From IMG/VR virus record IMGVR_UViG_3300044838_000064, positions 1 to 43,612 of that record: 43,612 nt of DNA; one strand, given 5' to 3'. Both the position numbers and the translations under genes were made by a program. Each line of letters starts with the position of its first letter. The first letter of the stretch is position 1. Under the pieces are notes generated by a model. That model saw only the letters and a list, made by a program, of their open reading frames with translations. It did no database searches and was not told the origin of the DNA. Shown here one piece after another: positions 7,016-16,058 of the stretch. Origin of the DNA: a virus.

Positions 7016-7090
7016 CGATTCATTTCAGAAAACACTCGGCTTTGAGTTAATTCTTGCCAGAATTAGCCCAGACTTTATGCTGCGAGTCAA

Positions 7091-7642
7091 ATGTCGGTCG
7101 CCGCAGTCACTCAATTTCCGAATTCCTTTATCGCTGGCGATGCAGTCCGGGTGACAATCGCGAACCCAAATTATCCGTCCTCGCTCTGGACGCTCAAGGT
7201 CTGGTTCCAAAATGGGATTACGGTTCAAAGTTTTACCGCTCCCGCCGGTTCCGCGGATGCATACGATCTATTTATCACTCCAGAAGAATCCGCCGCGATT
7301 CCAGCCGGCCAATATTTAATCGCCTACATTTTCACAGAGATCGCGTCGCCGAACGACAGGAAAAGCCTCGATTGGAAATCGACTGTCGCAGTTTACGCCA
7401 ATCCCGCGGTTGCGACTGCGAAAACAGTCGCGCGGCAAACCCTGGAAGCGATGGAGGCCGCATATCTGTCTCTCTCCAGCGGAGGGTTAATGCAATCTGT
7501 GAATTTCAACGGGCAATCGTTCACGAACCATAATTTATCGGACTTCGCCACCGCAATCGAACGGCAACGCGCGATTGTGGCGGGAGAAGATGCGGCCCGG
7601 CTCGGCCATCGGAGAATTTCCAGTATCTTTCATCCGTTATGA
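7091..7642 (+). CDS. Head-joining protein with gpW-like C-terminus (putative)
   Basis: A 183-residue protein. Residues 1-105 are beta-rich and immunoglobulin-like. Residues 110-175 (ARQTLEAMEAAYLSLS ... VNFNGQSFTNHNLSDFATAIERQRA) follow the gpW-type pattern of helix, short beta hairpin and helix. In lambda, gpW sits between terminase and portal genes and closes the head for tail joining; the gene is in exactly that position. The added N-terminal domain is unusual. The stop overlaps the portal start by 4 bp. Confidence 0.55.
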   Translation: MSVAAVTQFPNSFIAGDAVRVTIANPNYPSSLWTLKVWFQNGITVQSFTAPAGSADAYDLFITPEESAAIPAGQYLIAYIFTEIASPNDRKSLDWKSTVAVYANPAVATAKTVARQTLEAMEAAYLSLSSGGLMQSVNFNGQSFTNHNLSDFATAIERQRAIVAGEDAARLGHRRISSIFHPL

Positions 7643-9663
7643 GTAAACCAGTGAAAAACTCCAAGAATCGTCCGAGAAAAAAACGCGCGTTCAGTTCTGG
7701 TCTAACGGGCGGACAGGTGAGCGGAGGTTATTCTGGCGGTCAAGCTAATCGGCAAAATAACTGGTTGATCTCCGGACTTTCGGCGGACGCGGAAATTCGC
7801 ACTCATCTTTTCCTCCTGCGCAATCGTTGCCGCGACCTTGAGCGCAATAATGACTACGCACGAGCCTTCGGGGAGGATGTCGAATCAAACACTCTCGGAA
7901 GCGAAGGCGTCCTCGTTCAAATGAAAGTGAAAGAGGAATCCGACCGGATCATTCACACTTCGGAAGAAAAACAGTTCATTAAATATTTTGAAGGGGCCAC
8001 CAATGATCGCCGCAAAAAACTAAGAGATAGCCTGAAACGTCGCGGCGTGGACGCGGGGCTGCTCAATGAGATGTTCCCAGAAATCAAACTCCTCCATCAA
8101 AATGGCAATCGCGCAGCGAAAGTTTTGAAAGGTCAACCGGACGTTTTCGCAAACGACCAGATTGAAAAGGCATGGAGAACATTCGGCCTGAAAGAAAATT
8201 TCACCGTCACGCGCGAGATTACCCGGCACGAAGGCGAGAGGATGTGGTTGCGTTCGACCTGGCGCGATGGCTCATGTCTCGTCCGAAAAGTCAAAGGCTT
8301 TGGTAACGAGTTCGGATTCGCTCTCCAGTTTATCGACATGGACTGGCTCGACCTCAATTACAACGTTCGCCGGCTCGAAAACGGCAACGAAGTGCGGATG
8401 GGCAAGGAATACAATTCGTGGAAAGAATGCGTCGCGTATTACATCATTGTCCGAAGTCCCGGAGATTGGATGTGGTCAACCGGAGTCTCTGGGTATTCGA
8501 CCGGCGCGGCAGGGAGATTTGCGCGAACCCGAATCGACGCGAGCGAAATTGTTCACGGTTATTTACGGGAACGAATCGACCAATCGCGCGAGGTTCCCTG
8601 GCTCGTTTCGGCGATCACACGGCTGCACATGCTCGGAAAATATGAAGAGGCTGAACTTGTCGCCAGCCTGCTCTCGGCCAGAAAAACCGGGACGTGGTAT
8701 TCAGACCTCTTTTCCGATAATGCTACACTAACAAAAGATTTCTCCATGACAGAGAGGGGAGAGTTCGAGGAAGCGACTGAGCCTGGTCAGGACACGATCG
8801 CGCCCTTTGGCTGGAAATATCAAGTCAATGACCCGAAACATCCCAACACAAACGTTGAACAATTTCGCAAGGTGATGCTCCAAGGAATTTCGGCGGCACT
8901 CCCCGGGGCTAGCTATCACCGAATTTCCCAGGACCCTTCCGGTTTAAGTTTCTCGAACCTCCGCGGAATCGAGCTTCAATCGCGGGAAAGTTGGATGATG
9001 ATTCAACGTTTCATGCAAGACAATTTCCACACCGAGATTTTCGAGCCATTCCTGGAAGCCGGACTGATGAGCGGGAAAATCCCTCTCCCTGTTTCAAAAT
9101 TCGACAAGTTCAACGCGCCTTATTGGATTTTCCGGAGATGGAAGGGAATCGATCCAATCAAAGAAGCGGAGGCAAACAAATTAAATCTTCTCCTTTGCAA
9201 CACAACACGAACAAAGATTGCGGCCGAGAGCGGGCACGATTTTGAAGAGATCATCGAGCAACTCGTGCTTGAAGAGGAAATGCTAGAGGTAGCCGGACTG
9301 CAATCCCTCTCATTAGGTGCTCTTGGCGGCACCGCCCCAAGTGACGGAAATTCCGCGAGCGACGAGCCTGATCTGAAGGAGGAAGATGGAACTAATCCGA
9401 AGCAGAAAGCAGAAGCCTACGAATCGGGCGCTCGTTCGGGGCTAATAACTCCACAGGAGGAAGACGAGACGAGTTTTCGTCAAAGACTTGGACTGCCGGA
9501 ACTTTCCCCAGAAGCAAAAGCAAAACGCGCCGAGAAATCCAGAAACCCAAGACCGCAAAAGAAGAGGGTTAAATTCCTTCACGATTCAAGCGGGAAATTA
9601 GTGGGAGCCGAGGCGGAAACCCTTAGCGTCAATGGCTCTAAAAAGATGGAGTTCTCCCAATGA
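7639..9663 (+). CDS. Portal protein (lambda gpB family)
   Basis: A 674-residue protein, slightly longer than lambda gpB. It has the lambda-portal order: N-terminal LLRNRCRDLERNNDYARAF, then ESNTLGSEGVLVQ, FTVTREITRHEGERMWLRS, FIDMDWLD, IVHGYLRERIDQSREVPWL, the long stem helix region, and LPGASYHRISQDPSGLSFSN. The last 120 residues are acidic and lysine-rich and probably disordered. It forms the twelve-subunit ring at the head vertex through which the terminase pumps DNA. ATGA overlaps link it to both neighbours. Confidence 0.9.
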   Translation: MSKPVKNSKNRPRKKRAFSSGLTGGQVSGGYSGGQANRQNNWLISGLSADAEIRTHLFLLRNRCRDLERNNDYARAFGEDVESNTLGSEGVLVQMKVKEESDRIIHTSEEKQFIKYFEGATNDRRKKLRDSLKRRGVDAGLLNEMFPEIKLLHQNGNRAAKVLKGQPDVFANDQIEKAWRTFGLKENFTVTREITRHEGERMWLRSTWRDGSCLVRKVKGFGNEFGFALQFIDMDWLDLNYNVRRLENGNEVRMGKEYNSWKECVAYYIIVRSPGDWMWSTGVSGYSTGAAGRFARTRIDASEIVHGYLRERIDQSREVPWLVSAITRLHMLGKYEEAELVASLLSARKTGTWYSDLFSDNATLTKDFSMTERGEFEEATEPGQDTIAPFGWKYQVNDPKHPNTNVEQFRKVMLQGISAALPGASYHRISQDPSGLSFSNLRGIELQSRESWMMIQRFMQDNFHTEIFEPFLEAGLMSGKIPLPVSKFDKFNAPYWIFRRWKGIDPIKEAEANKLNLLLCNTTRTKIAAESGHDFEEIIEQLVLEEEMLEVAGLQSLSLGALGGTAPSDGNSASDEPDLKEEDGTNPKQKAEAYESGARSGLITPQEEDETSFRQRLGLPELSPEAKAKRAEKSRNPRPQKKRVKFLHDSSGKLVGAEAETLSVNGSKKMEFSQ

Positions 9664-10064
9664 TCCAGAGCGCCATCTGCGATTCAGCGAAAGAAGATTT
9701 CCTGCGTGGCATTCATCTCCCCGGAGATAAATACAAGATCGCTCTCTACCTGGAGGGCGCTGAACTGAATGCAAAAACGAAGGAATACACTCCAAAAAAC
9801 GAAGCGAGCGGTGAGGGATATTCAGCGGGAGGCCAAAATCTTTCTGATCCAATTATCGGAATAAAAAACGGCTCCGCTGTCTTGACTTTCAAGAGCCCGG
9901 TTAAATGGGAAAACGCTTCAATCGAGGCGCGCGGAGCGATGGTTTACAACGCGACTAAATCCAATAAAGCCGTGGCAGTTTTCTTGTTCGAGAAAAACGC
10001 GGTTTCAAGCAACGGCCCTTTTTCTGTGAATATCCCGAATGAGGGTGCGATAATTCTCTCCTAA
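9660..10064 (+). CDS. Phage structural protein of unknown class
   Basis: A 134-residue protein with the pattern DFLRGIHLPGDKYKIALYLEGAEL, then GEGYSAGGQNL and IEARGAMVYNATKSNKAVAVFLF. I recognise this as a widespread small phage structural protein, usually beside tail or fibre genes, with no assigned role. It overlaps the portal gene by 4 bp and opens the fibre-like block that separates portal and capsid here. Confidence 0.65.
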   Translation: MIQSAICDSAKEDFLRGIHLPGDKYKIALYLEGAELNAKTKEYTPKNEASGEGYSAGGQNLSDPIIGIKNGSAVLTFKSPVKWENASIEARGAMVYNATKSNKAVAVFLFEKNAVSSNGPFSVNIPNEGAIILS

Positions 10065-10067
10065 CCA

Positions 10068-11783
10068 ATGGCCGCATCTTTTATTCAAGTCGCTCCCGAC
10101 TCAAACGGGAAGAAGATGCAGACGTGGGATAATTTGATTTCCGGTAATCAAGTTCACTCCGAGGCGGTCGTTCTTGTCGATGAGTTCGGCGTTCCGATTT
10201 CCGGCCTTCCCGTCAGTGGGACTGTAGAACTAGGCGCTGCGACTTTGGCAGCACTCGAAAACGTTACCGTCACAGTTTCTTCTGAGGTCGAAATAAAGAA
10301 CGACGCTGGTAATCCAATTCCAATCAGCGCAGCGTCCCTTCCGCTCCCGACTGGAGCGGCTCAAGATGGAACCGACATTACTACGCCAGTTCCGGCCATG
10401 CCCGCAGGCGGAGTTGGGATACGCGGCTGGCTCTCAGCCATTTGGACGAAGCTAAACGCCACCTTAGCGGTCACTGGCACAGTCGAAATCGGAGCGACAA
10501 GCCTTGCCGCTCTGGAGGACATCAACGTCACAGTCAGTTCCGAGGTTGAGATCAAGAACGACAGCGGCAATCCGGTGCCGGTTAGCGCGGCATCACTTCC
10601 TCTTCCCTCGGGCGCCGCCACGGAAGCCTCTCTTGCAGCTCAATCGCTTGTCGATAATGCTGGCTTTACGGATGGAACCTCTAGGGTTGTGCCATCAGGC
10701 CACATCTTCGATGAAGTAGCAGGCACCGCGCTGACCGAAAATGACATTGGCGCATCACGTATAGACAGTAAGCGCGCGCAGGTAGCTGTTTTCGAAGATG
10801 CCGTCACACGTGGAACGCGAGCCACGATCAAAGCTGCGTCTACAGTTCCAACTCCTCTCGACACAGCTCTGGTTGTCACCAGTCGCGATAAAGTTGCCAT
10901 CACTGCCATTGACGGGGATATTGCGACTCTCGGCAGCACGAGTGGTGCAGCGGTCGTGACGGATGCCGCAGGCACACTGCAACAGTATCTTCGCGGACTC
11001 GTAAAACTGATCGCGGCCAAGATCGGTATCACTATCGCTGACGGCGACAACGCGACTCAGGGAATCACGACTGGGGCGGCGGTCGTTACAGACGCGACGG
11101 GGACTCTTCAGCAATACCTCCGGGGTCTCGTCAAGATGTTCGGAGCGACGTATCTCGGGCAGAAAACCAAGGCCGGATCATTGGCTGTGACGATCGCCTC
11201 AGATCAGGACTCGCTCAATGTGACAACTGGCGGACTTAGCGACACACAGCTAAGGGCCAGCGCCGTGCCCGTGTCGCTCGCTTCTGTCCCCTCTCATGCG
11301 GTTACAAACGCTGGGACATTCGCTGTGCAATCAACGGTCGTTGACGGCGGCAATGCTGTAGAGGGCACGACAACTGGCGCCGCAGTTACGACTAATGCAG
11401 CCGGGACGCTCCAGCAATATCTCAGAGGTATAGTAACCCTGCTTGCGGGGTTTATTACCGTCAAGATCGATCAAACTACTCCGGGCACGACAAATGCGGT
11501 TGCCGTGACAAGACAGCAAGGGGCGGCAAACCTCTCATGCAGTCAGGTAACGACTTCTACGACTTCTGGAACGCTCGCCATTGCGAGGGCTACCCGAAGA
11601 TCAATTCTTATAAGAAATTTGGACGCGGCTATTACAGTTTACGTTGGAACCGGGACGGTTACTTCATCTAACGGTTTCCCATTGCTCGCGGGAGAATCCT
11701 GTCCATTTAGCTGGGTGGGGGCAATAAACGTGATCGCTGCCTCGGGCACTCCGGTTGTGGCAATCGCGGATGAATTTGATTAG
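10068..11783 (+). CDS. Fibre-like structural protein with internal repeats
   Basis: A 571-residue protein, low in aromatic and charged residues, made mostly of beta-type repeats. One repeat of about 55 residues occurs twice near residues 45-100 and 130-185 (core VTVSSEVEIKNDxGNP then SAASLPLP). A second of about 35 residues occurs three times at about 285-465 (core TGAAVxTxAxGTLQQYLRG). The C-terminal 90 residues form a jelly-roll-like end (RSILIRNLDAAITVYVGTGTV). This fits a tail-fibre or virion spike shaft. No signal peptide. It is probably assembled onto the virion; the target is unknown. Confidence 0.65.
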   Translation: MAASFIQVAPDSNGKKMQTWDNLISGNQVHSEAVVLVDEFGVPISGLPVSGTVELGAATLAALENVTVTVSSEVEIKNDAGNPIPISAASLPLPTGAAQDGTDITTPVPAMPAGGVGIRGWLSAIWTKLNATLAVTGTVEIGATSLAALEDINVTVSSEVEIKNDSGNPVPVSAASLPLPSGAATEASLAAQSLVDNAGFTDGTSRVVPSGHIFDEVAGTALTENDIGASRIDSKRAQVAVFEDAVTRGTRATIKAASTVPTPLDTALVVTSRDKVAITAIDGDIATLGSTSGAAVVTDAAGTLQQYLRGLVKLIAAKIGITIADGDNATQGITTGAAVVTDATGTLQQYLRGLVKMFGATYLGQKTKAGSLAVTIASDQDSLNVTTGGLSDTQLRASAVPVSLASVPSHAVTNAGTFAVQSTVVDGGNAVEGTTTGAAVTTNAAGTLQQYLRGIVTLLAGFITVKIDQTTPGTTNAVAVTRQQGAANLSCSQVTTSTTSGTLAIARATRRSILIRNLDAAITVYVGTGTVTSSNGFPLLAGESCPFSWVGAINVIAASGTPVVAIADEFD

Positions 11784-11786
11784 GCT

Positions 11787-12143
11787 ATGCCAGGTCCAAT
11801 CTCTCAAACGCGAGCACCGGCGTTTATAGACCATTTCGGCCTTATCGGGAGCGCCTTTTTCGATGCTGGTTCAGCCGCTATCACGAACCTGGTTAAGACC
11901 GGTGTCGTGACCTCGGTAACTTACAGCGGCAAAGGCCAATACACCTTTGTAATATCCTCACAAGCCGACACGAAATATCTCATCATCGCAACCTGCGGAG
12001 ATAACTCGGATAAACTCGGCTACTTCGTTTCAGTCTTGGAAGGGAGTAAATCCGCTACCGGTTTCGTTCTGCAATCCCAGCAAGATTTCCGTTCCCCGGC
12101 AAACGTAAACGGGATCAGCATTTTAATCTGCCGACCAACTTAA
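11787..12143 (+). CDS. Small structural protein, fibre block
   Basis: A 118-residue protein with alternating beta patterns (VTSVTYSGKGQYTFVISSQADTKYLIIATC broken by polar turns). No family recognised. It lies between two fibre-like genes with very short gaps (3 and 6 bp) and shares their composition, so it is probably a virion component or fibre tip/adaptor. Confidence 0.55.
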   Translation: MPGPISQTRAPAFIDHFGLIGSAFFDAGSAAITNLVKTGVVTSVTYSGKGQYTFVISSQADTKYLIIATCGDNSDKLGYFVSVLEGSKSATGFVLQSQQDFRSPANVNGISILICRPT

Positions 12144-12149
12144 ACCTTT

Positions 12150-13637
12150 ATGCCACTCGCAAACTACACGACGATAGTCACCAGCGGAGGGACTACCACT
12201 CTGGATGTCGACAGCCCGCGCAATATCCTATTCACCGGGACAGGTGGAACCATCGTTCTTCCGGTGGTCAGCACCTTGGAAGAAGGACTTGACTGGCAGT
12301 TTTTCAATAATACTTCAGGGATACTCACCGTAAACTCAAGCGGAGGATCGTTAGTCTCCCCGCTTGATCCCGGGACCGCGCTAGTGTTCACCTGCATCGC
12401 GATAACTGGAACGGATGAGACCTCATGGCAAACGTCCAACTCAGGCACGTTTGGAAACATCTTCATGCGGAATGGGTCAAATATTGGCTGGAGCAGAAAT
12501 GATGGAAGCTGGAATTTGGGATACAGCAACGGGCTGGCTAGTTATTTTCAGTTTGGTTATGGAGGGGACCCGGCACTGATTAGCGCCGATGGCACTGGCG
12601 TAGTCATTCTTAAAGTTCCCAATGGCGTAGGAGGAGGAACGCTCCAATTCCCACTAGTTCCCACTTCTACCACTAAGGTAATAGCCACGCTTGATGATGT
12701 AGCGGAAGCAATTCAAGACTTCGACATCAAAGACCCGGTAAATGCTGCTACGACAGCCGCGCTTCCCTTTTCCCCTACCTACGCTAACGGTTCAAGTGGA
12801 GTAGGAGCGACGCTTACAGGCACAGTCGGCATTCTGGCTTTCGACGGTTACACTCCAGCCCTCAACGACCGCATCCTCATTAAGAATCAGGCCAGCACCT
12901 TCCAGAATGGCATCTACAAAGTAACGACAGTCGGAACGGCGCTCGTCGGCTACGTCTTGACCCGCGCTACTGATTTTAATCAAACTGCGAACATCATCTA
13001 CGGCGACACCGTGGGAGTGCTCAACGGAACTGTGAACGCCAACCAGCAGTTCACGATGAACAACAATAACGCCATTACGGTTGGCACGACGGCGATTACG
13101 TTCGCGCAGACAAGCGGCGGGTCGCAGTTGGTAGCGGGCACGGGAATGTCTATCGTAGGCAACACGCTCGCCGTGACGGGAGCGCCGGTTCTTCTCACGC
13201 CGCGCACAATTAACGGGGTAAGCTTTGACGGAAGCGGGAACATAACGACGACTCATCCATTGACAGTCTATGCTGCGGGAACGGAGGCCATATTGAGTGG
13301 GACTCCAGCAGTGTTAAACTTTGGGACTACTGACCCCATTCTCGTATTGGATAATGCGGGAACGTATTTAATCCAAGCCAGGGTTGCATACTATGGTGAT
13401 TCCGGTTCTTCCTCACCTACATTCAAGCTACGTAGGACTAACAATACCGCCGCCGATATCAACAATTCTAGCACAAGCCTTGACATCGTGGACCCAATTA
13501 ACTCGCCCGGAGTTGCAACCGTGCTTCCTCCTGTCATTTACACTACTGCAAATACTGACGATAGTATATCTATTTTCGGTTCCGGTAACGCCACCACCGT
13601 AAGCGAAGCCTCAATCGTCGCGATCAGGCTTTCTTAG
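12150..13637 (+). CDS. Tail-fibre-like protein
   Basis: A 495-residue protein. The middle (residues about 190-320) holds a common phage fibre module: VNAATTAALPFSPTY, then GYTPALNDRILIKNQ and NGIYKVT. It is followed by the fibre linker motif TPRTINGVSFDGSGNIT and a C-terminal 120-residue beta domain (GTYLIQARVAYYG ... IVAIRLS) resembling C1q/TNF-like receptor-binding tips. It probably recognises the host surface. It lies between portal and capsid genes, away from the distal-tail genes at 24678-29266, which is unusual for such a protein. Confidence 0.75.
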   Translation: MPLANYTTIVTSGGTTTLDVDSPRNILFTGTGGTIVLPVVSTLEEGLDWQFFNNTSGILTVNSSGGSLVSPLDPGTALVFTCIAITGTDETSWQTSNSGTFGNIFMRNGSNIGWSRNDGSWNLGYSNGLASYFQFGYGGDPALISADGTGVVILKVPNGVGGGTLQFPLVPTSTTKVIATLDDVAEAIQDFDIKDPVNAATTAALPFSPTYANGSSGVGATLTGTVGILAFDGYTPALNDRILIKNQASTFQNGIYKVTTVGTALVGYVLTRATDFNQTANIIYGDTVGVLNGTVNANQQFTMNNNNAITVGTTAITFAQTSGGSQLVAGTGMSIVGNTLAVTGAPVLLTPRTINGVSFDGSGNITTTHPLTVYAAGTEAILSGTPAVLNFGTTDPILVLDNAGTYLIQARVAYYGDSGSSSPTFKLRRTNNTAADINNSSTSLDIVDPINSPGVATVLPPVIYTTANTDDSISIFGSGNATTVSEASIVAIRLS

Positions 13638-13640
13638 CCC

Positions 13641-14021
13641 ATGAAAATTCTCAGCCCGCTCTTTTTCGGACTCTTATTGGCGTCCTGCGTGTCTCCCATA
13701 GCGATCAAGACGAAACCGAAGCCAGCAGTCATTGCGAAGCCTGCGATCGCCACGCGGCAAAGTTCATCCATCGCAGCGACCAATTCGACCAAGCAACTGA
13801 TGTGGAATACCAATTCGCCGACTGAACTCGTCCTGGCCTACAAGGTTTACGAGGTAATGCCGCGAATCGGGACAACGCCTGCCTATTGGCGGAACATCGG
13901 CAGCGCAAACGTCCCAGGATTTTCGGTGACTGGTCTGACCGGCAGTATTCATATCTATGCCGTTACCGCATTCAATGCTGTCGAAAGCCCGAAGTCGGTG
14001 CCACTGATTGTGAGGCTGTAA
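13641..14021 (+). CDS. FN3-like lipoprotein, copy 1
   Basis: A 126-residue predicted lipoprotein. The N-terminus MKILSPLFFGLLLASC is a lipoprotein signal with the modified Cys at 16. Residues about 53-126 look like one fibronectin type III domain (LAYKVYEVMP ... [22 protein letters not shown]). It would be exported and anchored in a membrane of the infected cell. It is a close paralogue of the lipoprotein at 29263-29637. In both places it follows fibre-like genes and precedes the J-domain/NUMOD3-like gene. A role in superinfection exclusion or lysis is possible but unproven. Confidence 0.75.
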   Translation: MKILSPLFFGLLLASCVSPIAIKTKPKPAVIAKPAIATRQSSSIAATNSTKQLMWNTNSPTELVLAYKVYEVMPRIGTTPAYWRNIGSANVPGFSVTGLTGSIHIYAVTAFNAVESPKSVPLIVRL

Positions 14022-14776
14022 TGACCGAACTGGTCAAATCGCGGTGGCAGTATGGCAATCGATCACAGCGAGTAGATGGCCTGCTCGATTCTCTTGGGAT
14101 TCGATACCGCCAAATGGCGGGTCAAGATTTCTGGCAGGCAAACAAAGAGCATTTGGCTGTCCTCTATCATGAACTCCAAGTTGAAGCTCGGAATCGGATA
14201 CGAGAGCTCCACCCGGACAACGGTGGCGATGGGTACGCTTTTAGTGATTTCGTGAGCACCTACAAAAAGGTTTTACGGCAATTCGTCCGCTACGGAGCGA
14301 CGAGCCTGCTTCAATCGCAAATAGACGAGGGCGCAGAAGTCTTGACTGTGCGCTCGGGCCAGTTCCGTAATCCAGGCAGGGCAATCGAGATGATGAAATT
14401 GATTCTAACTGGCGTCACCGATTCAGAGGTGGTGAGACGTTTCAGTAGTTCACTTGCAACGGCCGCCAAGGTGCGCCGAGCAATCGGGAGAGTCTGTTTT
14501 TGCGAATGCGGCCGGCCTGGTAATCATCGGGGCTGGTGCGAAGCTCGACCGCACCCAAACCGGCAGGGGTTCCAGAGGCTCGGGCGCAAACCAGGGTTCA
14601 AAATTGACGCGGAGACCAAAGCCAAGATGAGTCTCGCACGCACAGGCAAGCATCACACCGCGCAGTCCCGGCGACGAATTGGAGATGCGAACCGTCTTCA
14701 TCACGCTCGCAACCCACAGCCGCGTATTGGAAGTAGATGGACAACGTGGGATAAGGAACTCGAAATAACAGCATGA
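14021..14776 (+). CDS. J-domain-like / NUMOD3-like DNA-binding protein, copy 1
   Basis: A 251-residue protein that shows four parts. Residues about 42-88 resemble a J-domain: a helix, the HPD motif at 64-66 (RELHPDNGGDG), and a second helix (AFSDFVSTYKKVL). Residues 130-155 look like a helix-turn-helix (GVTDSEVVRRF). Residues 159-173 hold a Cys cluster (CFCECGRPGNHRGWC), a possible zinc ribbon. Residues 192-226 match the NUMOD3 pattern of homing-endonuclease DNA-binding modules (DAETKAKMSLARTGKHHTAQ). J-domains recruit Hsp70; NUMOD3 binds DNA. No nuclease motif is visible. TAATG overlap with the lipoprotein gene. A close paralogue lies at 29637-30386. Confidence 0.6.
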   Translation: MTELVKSRWQYGNRSQRVDGLLDSLGIRYRQMAGQDFWQANKEHLAVLYHELQVEARNRIRELHPDNGGDGYAFSDFVSTYKKVLRQFVRYGATSLLQSQIDEGAEVLTVRSGQFRNPGRAIEMMKLILTGVTDSEVVRRFSSSLATAAKVRRAIGRVCFCECGRPGNHRGWCEARPHPNRQGFQRLGRKPGFKIDAETKAKMSLARTGKHHTAQSRRRIGDANRLHHARNPQPRIGSRWTTWDKELEITA

Positions 14777-15486
14777 TTCACTCGATTCTAGCGCACTGGA
14801 AAATCGAGGCAGCGGTTGTTGCGATCGTGAGCGGGATTGGAATTTTAATTCACGTCACCCTCCCGGACATGATGTTTGCCATGCAAGTGCTAGCGACCTG
14901 GGAGGAAGCTTTTGCTTATCGTATGATATTCTCCACAGTAATCGCGGCAGTATTTAGCATGGGCACTTGGTGGATTCAGAAAAAGGTATTGGCCAAACGG
15001 ACCACCGAATCGGAAAAGCGGTCGGCTGATCTGAAGAAGATCCTCGACCATGAAAAGGAAGATAAAGAGCGAATCGCGGCGACTGCCAAAGATCTAGCCG
15101 AGACGGTGGATCAGTTACGAATCGACTTCACTCTTGCCCAGCAAAAGCTGGCGATCATGAACCAGACCGTCATGCCAATGTATGAGGCCATGAAATTGAA
15201 AATGGTCGAGATTCTGACTCATCCGCACGCCGAGTTCAAAGTGCCAGACGAACTCTTGGCAAAAGTGACTGAAGGACATCTTACAACAGAGGAAACCAAG
15301 GAGCTGGAAAGTTTACTGTTAAAACGCGCGACAGATCCGCACGAAGATATTACGCCACAGGAAAGACTGGCCGCGGTCGCGCTTCCGATTATCATTAAGC
15401 TTGCCGAGATTGAGAAGGAGTCGGATGATCCCATCTCGTCAGTTCAGTTAGTCTCGAATACCGTGAAATCCAAAGAAGAAAAGTAA
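14773..15486 (+). CDS. Membrane-anchored coiled-coil protein
   Basis: A 237-residue protein. Two hydrophobic segments (about residues 11-32 and 47-67) would place it in the inner membrane. Residues 73-140 are a strongly charged coiled coil, followed by an acidic helical tail. No family recognised. It starts inside the stop of the J-domain-like gene (ATGA). In the second cassette the corresponding gene (30383-30895) also encodes a coiled coil plus a membrane span, though in the opposite order, so a membrane partner seems a constant of the cassette. Confidence 0.65.
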   Translation: MIHSILAHWKIEAAVVAIVSGIGILIHVTLPDMMFAMQVLATWEEAFAYRMIFSTVIAAVFSMGTWWIQKKVLAKRTTESEKRSADLKKILDHEKEDKERIAATAKDLAETVDQLRIDFTLAQQKLAIMNQTVMPMYEAMKLKMVEILTHPHAEFKVPDELLAKVTEGHLTTEETKELESLLLKRATDPHEDITPQERLAAVALPIIIKLAEIEKESDDPISSVQLVSNTVKSKEEK

Positions 15487-15498
15487 TGAGCAACCACG

Positions 15499-15888
15499 AT
15501 GCTTCTCGCTCTCCGCTCACTCTTTGAGCCCACTGCGGTAATCCCACCTCCGTCGCACACGCATGGCGGTGGAACCGGAACATTCAGAGGACCGAGACCA
15601 GATTTCATCCCGTGGATTCCACCGGCAAAACCGCTTTCAATTCCGGCAAGCGTCGAACTTGAGTCCGCGCGCGCAACTTTCCGAGCCGGAGAAGTAGAGG
15701 CAACTGGCGGTGCGATTACTCAAATTAATTCAGCGACTGCAACGTTCACTGTCGGAACACTGACTGCGACCGGCGCGGCGAACGCGACTTTTGCAACCGC
15801 AAAATCCAAATCTCGAACCGGGAATGTTGGCGCAACCGGGATTGAAAACGACGAAACAATCGCCGCCGCAATATGGGAGCTGTTGTGA
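15499..15888 (+). CDS. Hypothetical protein with short ATF repeats
   Basis: A 129-residue protein. It has a proline-rich N-terminal part (residues 10-50) and then a run of similar beta-like units around SARATFRAGEVEATG, SATATFTVGTLTATG and NATFATAKSKSRTG. This suggests a small structural or adaptor protein. No family recognised. The stop overlaps the GTG of the next gene. Confidence 0.55.
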   Translation: MLLALRSLFEPTAVIPPPSHTHGGGTGTFRGPRPDFIPWIPPAKPLSIPASVELESARATFRAGEVEATGGAITQINSATATFTVGTLTATGAANATFATAKSKSRTGNVGATGIENDETIAAAIWELL

Positions 15889-16040
15889 ACGAGATTGATC
15901 CGAGGCCGATAAACCGCGATCCGTCGCCAACTTCCGAGGATCGAAAAGAACGAATGCGGGAAAAAGAGCGTGACCGGCTGCGAAAACTTAAGCGTGATCG
16001 CAAATTTGAGAAAGTCGTTGCGCCCGACTCGCAACAGTGA
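15885..16040 (+). CDS. Small highly charged protein before the capsid gene
   Basis: Fifty-one residues from a GTG that overlaps the preceding stop (GTGA). It is almost entirely Arg, Lys, Glu and Asp (for example SEDRKERMREKERDRLRKL), a single amphipathic helix. The stop directly abuts the first codon of the protease-capsid frame. It could be a small scaffold or DNA-binding peptide, or a spacer that couples translation. Confidence 0.55.
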   Translation: MNEIDPRPINRDPSPTSEDRKERMREKERDRLRKLKRDRKFEKVVAPDSQQ

Positions 16041-16058
16041 TTGAATTGCGGCAGTTCG

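Noticed and set aside
12792-13256. Reverse-strand 154-residue frame
   Set aside because: Lies wholly within the fibre-like gene, Arg-rich shadow composition.
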